Shown in pieces: positions 1-6,684 of a DNA stretch of 11,596 nucleotides. The notes under the pieces were generated by a model. That model ran no database searches, was not told the DNA's origin, and saw only the letters and a program-made list of their open reading frames with translations. Source of the DNA: JAABYT01 sp041581935. GTDB taxonomy: Bacteria; Pseudomonadota; Gammaproteobacteria; HK1. How positions within the stretch are numbered: position 1 is the stretch's first letter; each line of letters starts with the position of its first letter. The stretch is from positions 1 to 11,596 of the forward strand of contig JBFICP010000088.1 in assembly GCA_041581935.1 (NCBI GenBank), in the 5' to 3' direction. Made by a program: the position numbers and the translations under genes.

Positions 1-732
1 CGCGCGAACGATGACAACGGTGTCGGTTATCATGTCGTGTAACGCCTGCTTGCGAGGTGTGAACGGTTGCATCAGGTAGCCGATCATGAGCACCAGCCCG
101 GAAATAATGCTGGCGCCGAATCGCGCCGTTCCGCGACCGAACCCGAACGGCTGAAAACCGTCGGCACGCAATACCTGCAGGTTGAAGGCGCGTTTACCGA
201 ATGTCGCGCTGTGCTGACCGCCTTCCAGGGTTGCATAGTAGAGCCAGGAGACGATGAGCGAGGCGGCGTCGAAACGTTGATCGCTGGCGCGTAGCTCGAG
301 CCCGAACGACGCGAGCACGAATGCAAGACCGAAGCCCAGTGCCAACGACAGCAGGATAATCGGGATCTCGTCGATCAGCACCGCGGCGAACCGCACCCAG
401 AAGCCGGCATATTGAACGCCGAAATCGTCCGGTGCCGAGCGAAGCCCGCGCGCGCCTTCGGCCTCGGTCCCATGGACAGACGCCGATGTCGCAAGGTCTT
501 CCGATTCGGGCGCGCTCGGGCTGTCCATCGGCTCGAGCTCGAGGGATGCACTGCTGCCCGGCGAGCCGTGCAGCTCGTCGAATACCATCTTGACCGGGAT
601 CCAACGCTCGAGCCCCTCGACCCATAATGCATCGTCAGGACGCAGCAGTCCCTTCTCGAGATCGCTGAGCACCCGGGCCTCGTCGAATGGCCCGAGGCGC
701 TTGTCGTCGCGCTTTATCCAGAATTCAGCCAT
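1..732 (-). CDS. GYF_2-RDD family membrane protein (3' end beyond window)
   Basis: This is a partial gene: 244 codons are visible, reading leftwards from ATG at 732, and the frame is still open at base 1. Residues about 4-55 look like a GYF_2 (DUF4339) domain, with the pattern G-P-F near residue 14, then an acidic D-D and W-x-x-G-x-x-x-W. A low-complexity Ser/Glu/Pro linker follows. From about residue 110 comes an RDD domain: Arg114 and Asp121 in the first membrane segment, further hydrophobic segments, and A-L-H-D (Asp233) near the end, which is the usual RDD C-terminal signature, so only a few residues are probably missing. A GGGAG ribosome site (plus-strand 738-742) sits 5 bases before the ATG. 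RDD proteins are poorly characterised inner-membrane proteins; some have been linked to ion transport. GYF_2 may bind a partner. I see no functional link to the sulfatase operon. Confidence 0.88.
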   Translation of the reverse strand, partial: MAEFWIKRDDKRLGPFDEARVLSDLEKGLLRPDDALWVEGLERWIPVKMVFDELHGSPGSSASLELEPMDSPSAPESEDLATSASVHGTEAEGARGLRSAPDDFGVQYAGFWVRFAAVLIDEIPIILLSLALGFGLAFVLASFGLELRASDQRFDAASLIVSWLYYATLEGGQHSATFGKRAFNLQVLRADGFQPFGFGRGTARFGASIISGLVLMIGYLMQPFTPRKQALHDMITDTVVIVRA

Positions 733-983
733 GGTGTCTCCCGGGGCGCGGTTGGCCGATCAGCGCGACGGTCGAGCGTTGTCGAAGCGGAGGGAATCGA
801 GCCGGAGGCGGCGGTTGAAACGTCTTCTATGCAAAAGCGTAGCTCGGGTGGTGGCAATCGCAACTCACAAGCACATCGTGAGACGCCGGAAATCGAGCCT
901 GCAACCGGATGCCGGAACGGCCGCCGCCGGCTAATCGCGTTGCCGGCGATCTGATCGACAGGTAGCATGCCCGAACCCCAAGC
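733..983. other. Intergenic region between RDD and PPOX genes
   Basis: This 251 bp stretch separates two divergent genes and should hold both promoters. The only clear signal is the GGGAG ribosome site of the RDD gene (738-742, minus strand). A TTGAAA at 815-820 resembles a -35 element, but no acceptable -10 lies at the right distance. No coding potential is convincing on either strand. Confidence 0.5.
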
Positions 984-1412
984 GTGGCGAAATCGATGCG
1001 GGAAAAGCGCTTCGCCGATCCGGATGTCCAGCAGGCGCTCGAGGGCCGCGTGACGGCGGTGCTCGCCACCATCAACCCGGACGGCAGTCCGCTCGCCACA
1101 CCCATGTGGTACGTGCACGATGCGAGCGGCATCGGCATGGTGAGCATCGACGGCCTTCAGAAGGTGCGCAATCTGCACCGCGACCCGCGGGTGAGCGTCG
1201 TGGTCGAGGCCGGTGCCGCCACCGGCCTGCAATGCGTCATCGTGCAGGGGACGGTCGAGTTCCTGGATGCGCCGTCCGAGCGCGCCGCGCTCGGCGCATC
1301 ATTCGTGGACAAGTACGGCACGAGCATCGAAAAGCGTTGGGGCGGCCGCGCCGTGCCTCCAGACCGGGCGTTGTTCCATATCGTCGCGCGGCGGGTGAAG
1401 CTTTGGGGATAG
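984..1412 (+). CDS. PPOX-class (flavin/F420 split-barrel) family protein
   Basis: A 142-residue protein with the features of the pyridoxamine 5'-phosphate oxidase-like split-barrel family. Near the N-terminus is A-x-L-A-T-I-N-P-D-G-S-P (about residues 26-38), followed by T-P-M-W-Y and, in the middle, K-V-R-N-L-x-x-D-P-R-V-S, typical of small F420- or FMN-dependent members of this family. These bind flavin or deazaflavin at the dimer interface and reduce or oxidise small substrates; which substrate cannot be told. The start is uncertain: GTG at 984 or in-frame ATG at 996, neither with a good Shine-Dalgarno. An ATG at 967 with an AGG before it is out of frame. The gene converges on the regulator at 1493-2242 with an 80 bp gap, so it is probably a separate unit. 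Confidence 0.8.
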   Translation: MAKSMREKRFADPDVQQALEGRVTAVLATINPDGSPLATPMWYVHDASGIGMVSIDGLQKVRNLHRDPRVSVVVEAGAATGLQCVIVQGTVEFLDAPSERAALGASFVDKYGTSIEKRWGGRAVPPDRALFHIVARRVKLWG

Positions 1413-1492
1413 ACGGCGAATCGTTGCGACGTGCAACAAAACGATTACCGCGATCATCGATTGCCGCGGCACCGGATACGTCGCCGGCACGG

Positions 1493-2242
1493 CTAAGGCT
1501 TGAGATCCATGTCCAGGTGGATGTAATCGCCCCGGTAATTGACCTCGGCTAAATAGATAACGGTTCCATCGCGGGCGGTGACAACGCGTCGCACATCGGC
1601 CATCGGCTCGCCGACGGGAATGTCCAGTAACGCGGCGACCTCGACGTCTGCGCGAGTGATATGCATGGTCTGGCGGGCATTGGCGATGTCGGCGCCCGGC
1701 AGGGAGTAGAGCACGGGCAGCACAACCTCGTTGCGAAACCGCGACGGGGCCTGGCGAAAAATGCGCTCGTCGATGTACAGCGAGATGACGCAGTACTTGA
1801 TGCCCTCGCGGGCGTGGACGCGGCGCATATGAAAGTAGCTCGGAGCGGGCATGCCTTCGCCTTCCTCCAGGGCGGGCGATGCGTCGGACTCGGCAAGATT
1901 GGTGAGCACCGGCTCGTCGTCGCGGTACATGTCGACGAGCCCGGCGAAGGTCGTGTGCACCCGCAGCCGGCGCTCGCGGGCGGGGGTCTCGGTGATCAAC
2001 GTGCCGCGCCCGCGGTGGGGGGAGACGAGACCTTCGTCGCTCAAGACCTTCACGGCCTGACGGACGGTGACCCGCGCCACCGAGAACTCCTCCATCAGCT
2101 TCTCGATGGAGGGCAGCATCTCGCCCATCGGCCAGACGCCGCGCGCGATGCGTTGACGGAAAATGTCCGCGAGCTGAATGTAGCGGGGGATCGGACTCGC
2201 GCCGAGGACAGGGTGGCGTGACTGCGACTCGCTATGCGGCAT
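1493..2242 (-). CDS. GntR family transcriptional regulator, HutC/UTRA type
   Basis: A 249-residue regulator. Residues about 20-83 form the GntR winged helix-turn-helix: R-Y-I-Q-L-x-x-x-F-R-x-R-I, then G-x-x-L-P-S-x-x-x-L-M-x-x-F-x-V-A-R-V-T-V-R-Q-A and a wing ending R-G-R-G-T. Residues about 100-245 fit a UTRA ligand-binding domain, including the R-x-R/H-R-x-R-type segment around 'M-R-R-V' and the C-terminal stretch containing A-E-V-N-Y-R-G-D-Y. UTRA domains bind small effectors, often phosphosugars or amino acids, and release the protein from its operator. It is transcribed divergently from the importer-sulfatase operon, and the 26 bp palindrome at 2289-2314 lies between them, so it is the likely local regulator of both units. 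Its ATG at 2242 has no clear Shine-Dalgarno. No other start gives a complete HTH domain with better signals. Confidence 0.93.
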   Translation of the reverse strand: MPHSESQSRHPVLGASPIPRYIQLADIFRQRIARGVWPMGEMLPSIEKLMEEFSVARVTVRQAVKVLSDEGLVSPHRGRGTLITETPARERRLRVHTTFAGLVDMYRDDEPVLTNLAESDASPALEEGEGMPAPSYFHMRRVHAREGIKYCVISLYIDERIFRQAPSRFRNEVVLPVLYSLPGADIANARQTMHITRADVEVAALLDIPVGEPMADVRRVVTARDGTVIYLAEVNYRGDYIHLDMDLKP

Positions 2243-2402
2243 TGAGACGTTTCAGCAGCGGCGCGCAGCGCGCCGGCACCGGTTGCGGCAAACGTTCTAA
2301 ATATAGTACGTTTGATCGCGTGGAATTGAAACGTTCGGTTCGGCCGCCCAAACCCGTTTCCGCCAGTTCCTTTGGCCCCGTCACCACCACCGGAGATCGC
2401 TC
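2243..2402. promoter_or_regulatory. Divergent promoter region of regulator and importer-sulfatase operon
   Basis: This 160 bp region must carry the promoters of the GntR/UTRA gene (leftwards) and the six-gene operon (rightwards). It has an AT-rich core inside the palindrome at 2289-2314. In that core TATAGT at 2303-2308 (plus) and TATATT at 2300-2305 (minus) each match five of six -10 consensus positions. I find no matching -35 at proper spacing for either, so the exact promoters are unresolved. Short AACGTT/GACGTTTC-like words recur at the flanks (2245-2252 and 2330-2336). Confidence 0.6.
2289..2314. promoter_or_regulatory. 26 bp palindrome, probable GntR/UTRA operator
   Basis: The outer arms CAAACGT and ACGTTTG are exact reverse complements, and inside them CTA pairs with TAG around an AT centre. 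Of 13 base pairs across the dyad, 11 are symmetric. The site overlaps the -10-like sequences of both strands, 46 bp from the regulator's start and 88 bp from the first operon gene. A bound dimer there would block transcription both ways. That the local regulator binds it is inferred from position and symmetry. Confidence 0.7.
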
Positions 2403-3833
2403 ATGAAAAAAGATAAAGACAACAAGCCGCGATCGGGCTCGCGGACCCTCTCCCGCCGCACGATCCTCAAAGCGCCGATCGCGGGCGCAGCCGTGCTGGC
2501 CGCCCCCGGCCTGCTCATCGGTGAAGCGCACGCCGCCGGTAAGCACATGAATCTCGAATCGTTCAAGGCCGCGAACATTGATTGGCGCATGGCCGAAGGC
2601 GAAAAAATCACCGTGGGCGTGATCCCCGCGGGCTACTTCAAGAACCTCGAAGCGGTGCTGGAGGATTTCAAGACGCTCACCGGCGTCGATGCGCGCCTCG
2701 AGATGACGCCGCCCGGTCAGATTCGCCAGAAGGCGGTGCTCGATCTCTCGAGCAAAACCGGCACGTGGGCATCGCACGCCGCCGACCCCATGTACTACAT
2801 GCTCTATGTCACCAACGGCTGGATCGATCCGATCGACGACTACCTCGGCGATGCGAAGCTGACCGACAATACGTGGTTCAAGTTCGAGGACATCCAGCCG
2901 GGACATCGCGGTGCGACCTCGGTCGACGGTCGTCCGTACGCCATCCCGTTCGATGGCGAGGCCACCATTCAGATTTACCGCAAGGACGTCTACGACGCGA
3001 AGGGCATCGGACCCGCGGATACGCTCGATGAGTACGCCGCCAACGCCAAGACCGTTCACGATCCCGACAACCGGCTGTGGGGCTGCGCGCTGCGCGGATT
3101 CCGCGGCGCCGGACAGAACATGTATATCTACCCGTCGATTTTCCGCGCCTACGGTGGCGAGTGGTTCGACGGCGATCGGGTCGTGGTGAACTCCCCCGAG
3201 GCCCTCGGTGCGCTCGAGTACTACGTCAAGCTGTTGAACGCCTATGCCCCGTCCGGGGTCGAGAACTGGAACTGGCCGGACATCGCCGACGCCTTTGGTC
3301 AGGGCACGCTCGGCTCGTACATCGACGCCCACGGAAGCGCGGCGGTGGTCGCCAATCCGGAAAAATCCAAGGTGGTCGGTAAGATCGGCTTCGCCCGCTG
3401 GCCCAAGGGCCCGTCCGGCAAGCGCGTCACCTCCATCTGGAACTGGAGCTTTCCCATCAACGGCGCGCTCAGCACCAAGCAGAAGCAGGCGACGTGGCTG
3501 TTCGCGCAATGGGCGGGATCCCGCGAGGTGCAGATCGCGACGTCATACGCTTTTGCGGGTGCCTACAAGCGCACCGGCGCCAACCGGGCGTCGCTGTGGG
3601 AGGATCCGAAGTTCCTGGATCTGATGGCCAAGTTCGGCCACAACTACGTCGAGGCGGCGACCGAGTCATTCGCCAAGGATACCGATCCGGACTGGCGTCC
3701 GCGGCTGCCACAGTGGCCCGCGGTCGGTGACACCATGGCTACGGCGATCCAGTCGGCCCTGGTCGGTCAGGCCAATCCGAAGGAAGCGCTCGCGGAGGCA
3801 CAGAAGAAGATCGACCAGATCCTCAAAGGCTAA
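2403..3833 (+). CDS. Tat-exported ABC sugar-binding protein (family 1)
   Basis: A 476-residue extracellular solute-binding protein of family 1 (COG1653-like). The N-terminus carries a twin-arginine signal: S-R-R-T-I-L-K at residues 17-23, a hydrophobic Ala/Leu-rich stretch to about 40, and a probable cleavage after A-H-A (residue 44). It should therefore be exported folded by the Tat system and work in the periplasm. The mature part has the usual binding-protein patterns, such as G-R-P-Y-A-I-P-F-D-G, Y-R-K-D-V-Y, and several aromatic-rich segments (W-N-W near the middle and again in S-I-W-N-W) that commonly stack against sugar rings. GGAG at 2392-2395 lies 7 bases before the ATG. It is the first gene of the importer-sulfatase operon. 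The ligand is presumably the sulfated compound handled by the downstream enzyme; this is inference from context. Confidence 0.93.
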   Translation: MKKDKDNKPRSGSRTLSRRTILKAPIAGAAVLAAPGLLIGEAHAAGKHMNLESFKAANIDWRMAEGEKITVGVIPAGYFKNLEAVLEDFKTLTGVDARLEMTPPGQIRQKAVLDLSSKTGTWASHAADPMYYMLYVTNGWIDPIDDYLGDAKLTDNTWFKFEDIQPGHRGATSVDGRPYAIPFDGEATIQIYRKDVYDAKGIGPADTLDEYAANAKTVHDPDNRLWGCALRGFRGAGQNMYIYPSIFRAYGGEWFDGDRVVVNSPEALGALEYYVKLLNAYAPSGVENWNWPDIADAFGQGTLGSYIDAHGSAAVVANPEKSKVVGKIGFARWPKGPSGKRVTSIWNWSFPINGALSTKQKQATWLFAQWAGSREVQIATSYAFAGAYKRTGANRASLWEDPKFLDLMAKFGHNYVEAATESFAKDTDPDWRPRLPQWPAVGDTMATAIQSALVGQANPKEALAEAQKKIDQILKG

Positions 3834-3850
3834 ACCTCCGTGTCGTCGTC

Positions 3851-3860
3851 GGGGGGAAGG
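3851..3860 (+). promoter_or_regulatory. Ribosome binding site that favours the ATG start at 3870
   Basis: A purine run, GGGGGGAAGG, ends 9 bases before ATG 3870. The GTG at 3840, 6 bases after the previous stop codon, has no such signal. It supports the shorter N-terminus for the first permease. Confidence 0.55.
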
Positions 3861-3869
3861 GCGGGCGGC

Positions 3870-4754
3870 ATGCATGCGGGCGAGCGCCGCTTCGCGCTCG
3901 CCATCACCACGCCCGGGCTGCTCGTTCTGATCCTGACGACGACGTTTCCGCTCATGTATCTGGTCTGGAGCTCGTTCCAGACCATCAACCTGGCGATGCC
4001 GTTCCTCGACGGCTTCGCGGGCGTGGACAACTACGTGCAGATGTGGAGCGACTCGCGCTTCTGGCACGCCATCCAGCTGACCGCCATCTATACGGTGAGC
4101 AGCGTGACGCTTCAGATCCTCATTGGACTCGGTCTCGCGTTGCTGGTCATGCAGATCCCCGCGGGTCAGTGGATTTTTCGCATCGTGGCGATCCTGCCCA
4201 TCGTGCTCGCACCCGTCGTCGTGGGTCTTTTCTGGCGCACCCTGATGCTGTCGCCGAATTTCGGCCTGGTCGATTACTTTGTTCAGATGCTCGGGTTCGA
4301 GCAGGTGAACTGGCTGGGTGCGCCCACGCCGGCGCTCATTTCGGTGATTATCATTCACACCTGGCAGTGGACGCCGTTCGCTTTCCTGGTCCTGCTCGCG
4401 AGCCTCGCGTCACTTCCTTTGGATGTATATGAGGCGGCGCGCATCGATCGTGCCAACGCGTTCCAGCGCTTCTGGCATATCACGCTGCCGCTGCTGCGAC
4501 CGGCGATCGTCATCGTCGTGATTATCCGCGCGATGATCTCGCTTGCCGCATTCGCCGCCATTTTTGCCGCAACCGGCGGCGGACCCGGCACCGCGAGCGA
4601 GATCCTGAACCTCTATGCCTTCAAGACGTCGTTTGTAGAGCTCAATTTCGGTTACGGGTCGGCGCTCGCCGTATCGCTGCTGGTAATTACGATGGTGGTT
4701 TCGGGCGTGCTGTTCCACCTGCGTACGGCCCGTCACAAGGTCGGGCAGCCGTGA
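3870..4754 (+). CDS. CUT1 ABC importer permease, MalF/UgpA type
   Basis: A 294-residue inner-membrane permease with about six hydrophobic segments. The first begins soon after the N-terminus (L-A-I-T-T-P-G-L-L-V) and the last lies just before the C-terminal H-L-R-T-A-R. The cytoplasmic EAA loop is clear: E-A-A at 188-190, D193, then I-T-L-P, which docks on the ATPase. The canonical Gly after this Asp is Arg194 here. The start is chosen at ATG 3870 because of the strong purine run before it; GTG 3840 would add ten Ser/Gly-rich residues. The stop codon overlaps the next permease's GTG start (GTGA at 4751-4754), so the two are probably translationally coupled. It would pair with the second permease to form the translocation pore for a carbohydrate-like substrate. 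Confidence 0.92.
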   Translation: MHAGERRFALAITTPGLLVLILTTTFPLMYLVWSSFQTINLAMPFLDGFAGVDNYVQMWSDSRFWHAIQLTAIYTVSSVTLQILIGLGLALLVMQIPAGQWIFRIVAILPIVLAPVVVGLFWRTLMLSPNFGLVDYFVQMLGFEQVNWLGAPTPALISVIIIHTWQWTPFAFLVLLASLASLPLDVYEAARIDRANAFQRFWHITLPLLRPAIVIVVIIRAMISLAAFAAIFAATGGGPGTASEILNLYAFKTSFVELNFGYGSALAVSLLVITMVVSGVLFHLRTARHKVGQP

Positions 4755-5602
4755 ACGTCCACCGGCGCGCGCGGCTCGGTCGTACCGTGGTGCTGATGGT
4801 CGTCGCGAGCGCGCTGCTATTAGTCTGGGTGCTGCCGCTCATCTGGGCGTTCATCGTGTCGCTCAAGTCCGAGCGAGAGGTCCTCGCCTACCCACCGAGC
4901 GTCGTGTTCGATCCCACGTCACTGAACTACGTCGACGCGCTTTTCGGCGACTTCTCCATTATCGACAGCCTGATGACGAGCGCCATCGTCTCGAGCGCGA
5001 CGACCGTGCTGACCATCGTGCTGGCAGTGCCGGCGGCCTACGCCTTCGCACGGTTGCGATTGCCGGCGAAGCGATCCCTCGGCTTCTACACGCTCGCGAC
5101 ACAGATGGTGCCGCCGGTGGGGCTCGTCATTCCATATTTCCTGATCCTGAACCGGGTCGGCTGGCTCGACACTTACCACGGCATGATCATCGTGTACCTC
5201 ACGTTCTCGCTGCCGTTCGCGATTTGGCTGATGGTCTCCTACATGGAGGACATTCCCTGGGAGATGGAAGAGGCCGCATTTCTCGACAGGGCGAGCCGCC
5301 TGCAGACCTTGTGGCATATCATCATCCCCCAGGTACGCGGCGGCATCGCCGTCACCGTGATTTTTATTTTCCTGAACGCCTGGAACGAGTTTCTGTTCGC
5401 GGTGCAGCTCGGTGGCAACACCGTGCGGCCGGTGACGGTTGCGATGTACAACTTCGTTTCGGTCGAGCAGACGCTGTGGGCCAAGCTCTCGGCGGCTGCG
5501 CTCGTCGCCATGCTGCCGGTGGTCGTCATCGGTATCGCGGCCCAGAAACAGATCGTCAAGGGGCTCACCGTCGGGGCGGTCAAGGGAGGCGCGCGCCAAT
5601 GA
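4751..5602 (+). CDS. CUT1 ABC importer permease, MalG/UgpE type
   Basis: A 283-residue permease, the usual length for MalG/UgpE-type proteins, with six predicted membrane segments. The N-terminal one (about 14-36) ends in the typical I-V-S-L-K-S motif. The sequence A-Y-A-F-A-R-L/R-x-P near residues 97-105 is characteristic of the family. The EAA loop reads E-E-A-A (173-176), D179, then I-I-P; Arg180 again stands where Gly is usual, as in the partner permease. It starts at GTG 4751, inside the stop codon of the preceding gene, with AAGG ten bases upstream. Its own stop overlaps the ATPase start (ATGA at 5599-5602). These overlaps indicate one translationally coupled transporter unit. Confidence 0.93.
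   Translation: MNVHRRARLGRTVVLMVVASALLLVWVLPLIWAFIVSLKSEREVLAYPPSVVFDPTSLNYVDALFGDFSIIDSLMTSAIVSSATTVLTIVLAVPAAYAFARLRLPAKRSLGFYTLATQMVPPVGLVIPYFLILNRVGWLDTYHGMIIVYLTFSLPFAIWLMVSYMEDIPWEMEEAAFLDRASRLQTLWHIIIPQVRGGIAVTVIFIFLNAWNEFLFAVQLGGNTVRPVTVAMYNFVSVEQTLWAKLSAAALVAMLPVVVIGIAAQKQIVKGLTVGAVKGGARQ
5584..5589 (+). promoter_or_regulatory. Ribosome binding site setting the ATPase start at 5599
   Basis: GGGAGG lies 9 bases before ATG 5599. The ATPase frame stays open for some 370 bases upstream, so this site and the start of ABC-domain homology fix the N-terminus. Confidence 0.65.
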
Positions 5603-6663
5603 GCGAACGGGGGCGCGTGACGTTGCGCGGTATTCGAAAAGTGTTCGGTAAGTTCGTCGCGCTCGACGGAATTGATCTCGACATCGAGCCGGTCGAGTTT
5701 TTCGCGCTGCTCGGACCGTCGGGATCGGGCAAGACGACGACCCTTCGCCTGATCGCGGGCCTCGACACACCCGACGAAGGAACGCTGAGCGTTGACGGCG
5801 TCGACGTCACCTTCGCGCCGCCTGGCGAGCGCGACGTCGCGATGGTGTTCCAGAATTACGCCCTGTATCCGCACATGACCGTGCGCGACAACATCGCCTT
5901 TCCCCTCAAGATGGCGAAGGTCGACTCGTCATCCATCGACGCGCTGGTGCACGAGGCCGCGGCCCGCGTACGCATCGATCACCTGCTGCACCGACGACCG
6001 GGACAGTTGAGCGGGGGGCAGCAGCAACGCTGCGCGCTCGCGCGTGCCATCGTGCGAGAACCCAAGCTCTTCCTGCTCGATGAGCCGCTTTCGAATCTCG
6101 ACGCGCAGCTGCGCCTCGAGACGCGGGTCGAACTCAAGAAGCTGCAACGCAATTTGAACGTCACCGCCATCTACGTCACGCACGATCAGGAAGAGGCAAT
6201 GACGCTCGCCGACCGGATGGCGGTTTTCCTCGAAGGCGGTATCAAGCAGGTGGGCACACCGTCGGAGGTTTTCGACCGCCCGAACTGCGTGGAGGTCGCC
6301 GCCTTCATCGGCAGCCCGCCCATGAACATCGTGCCCGCACACCTGGACGGCAGCGCGCTCACAATCGAGGGCCACAACGTCCCGCTCTCGAGGACCTTCG
6401 ACCGCGCGCCGGGTCCGATTACAGTGGGCATTCGTCCCGGCCATCTTCGCATCGACCCCGATGGGATCCCGACTCAGCTTTATCTCTCGGAAAACCTGGG
6501 CGAGTCACGATTGCTGAATCTCAAGCTCGGCGACGTGCTCGTGAAAATGCGTGTTGCACAGACCGAGCCGATCGTCGACGGCGAGACAGTGCCAATCGCC
6601 TTCGATGCGGAATCACTTCACCTGTTCGATGCCGATACCGGCCTGCGGGTGGAAGCGGACTGA
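5599..6663 (+). CDS. ABC importer ATPase, MalK/UgpC family
   Basis: A 354-residue cytoplasmic ATPase with all nucleotide-binding motifs: Walker A G-P-S-G-S-G-K-T-T at 39-47, Q-loop Gln85 in V-F-Q-N-Y-A-L-Y-P-H, signature L-S-G-G-Q-Q-Q-R at 137-144, Walker B ending in Asp161-Glu162, and switch His195. The C-terminal third (about 240-350) fits the MalK-type regulatory/TOBE barrels, including G-S-P-P-M-N and G-I-R-P-G-H. Length and architecture match ATPases that energise CUT1 importers. ATG 5599 is chosen because the frame upstream is only the shadow of the permease gene, and GGGAGG precedes it at the right distance. It overlaps the permease stop by four bases. It would power uptake through the two permeases upstream. 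Confidence 0.95.
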   Translation: MSERGRVTLRGIRKVFGKFVALDGIDLDIEPVEFFALLGPSGSGKTTTLRLIAGLDTPDEGTLSVDGVDVTFAPPGERDVAMVFQNYALYPHMTVRDNIAFPLKMAKVDSSSIDALVHEAAARVRIDHLLHRRPGQLSGGQQQRCALARAIVREPKLFLLDEPLSNLDAQLRLETRVELKKLQRNLNVTAIYVTHDQEEAMTLADRMAVFLEGGIKQVGTPSEVFDRPNCVEVAAFIGSPPMNIVPAHLDGSALTIEGHNVPLSRTFDRAPGPITVGIRPGHLRIDPDGIPTQLYLSENLGESRLLNLKLGDVLVKMRVAQTEPIVDGETVPIAFDAESLHLFDADTGLRVEAD

Positions 6664-6684
6664 TACGAACCGACGAGGCCATCG

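Noticed and set aside
1423..1437. Hairpin GTTGC/GCAAC in the convergent gap as a two-way terminator
   Set aside because: The stem is only five pairs and neither side is followed by a T-run in the direction of transcription.
2232..3509. Long minus-strand open frame (425 codons) opposite the Tat binding-protein gene
   Set aside because: It is antisense to a clear family 1 binding protein, shows no recognisable domain and is rich in Arg, Gly, Val and His, as expected for the mirror frame of a GC-rich gene.
3666..4358. Minus-strand open frame (230 codons) across the binding-protein/permease junction
   Set aside because: The composition is a low-quality Arg/Glu/His/Gln-rich mirror of two real genes, and it spans their junction.
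5224..5598. Upstream in-frame extension of the first ATPase
   Set aside because: It overlaps the permease gene, has no ABC-domain homology, and a GGGAGG site marks ATG 5599.
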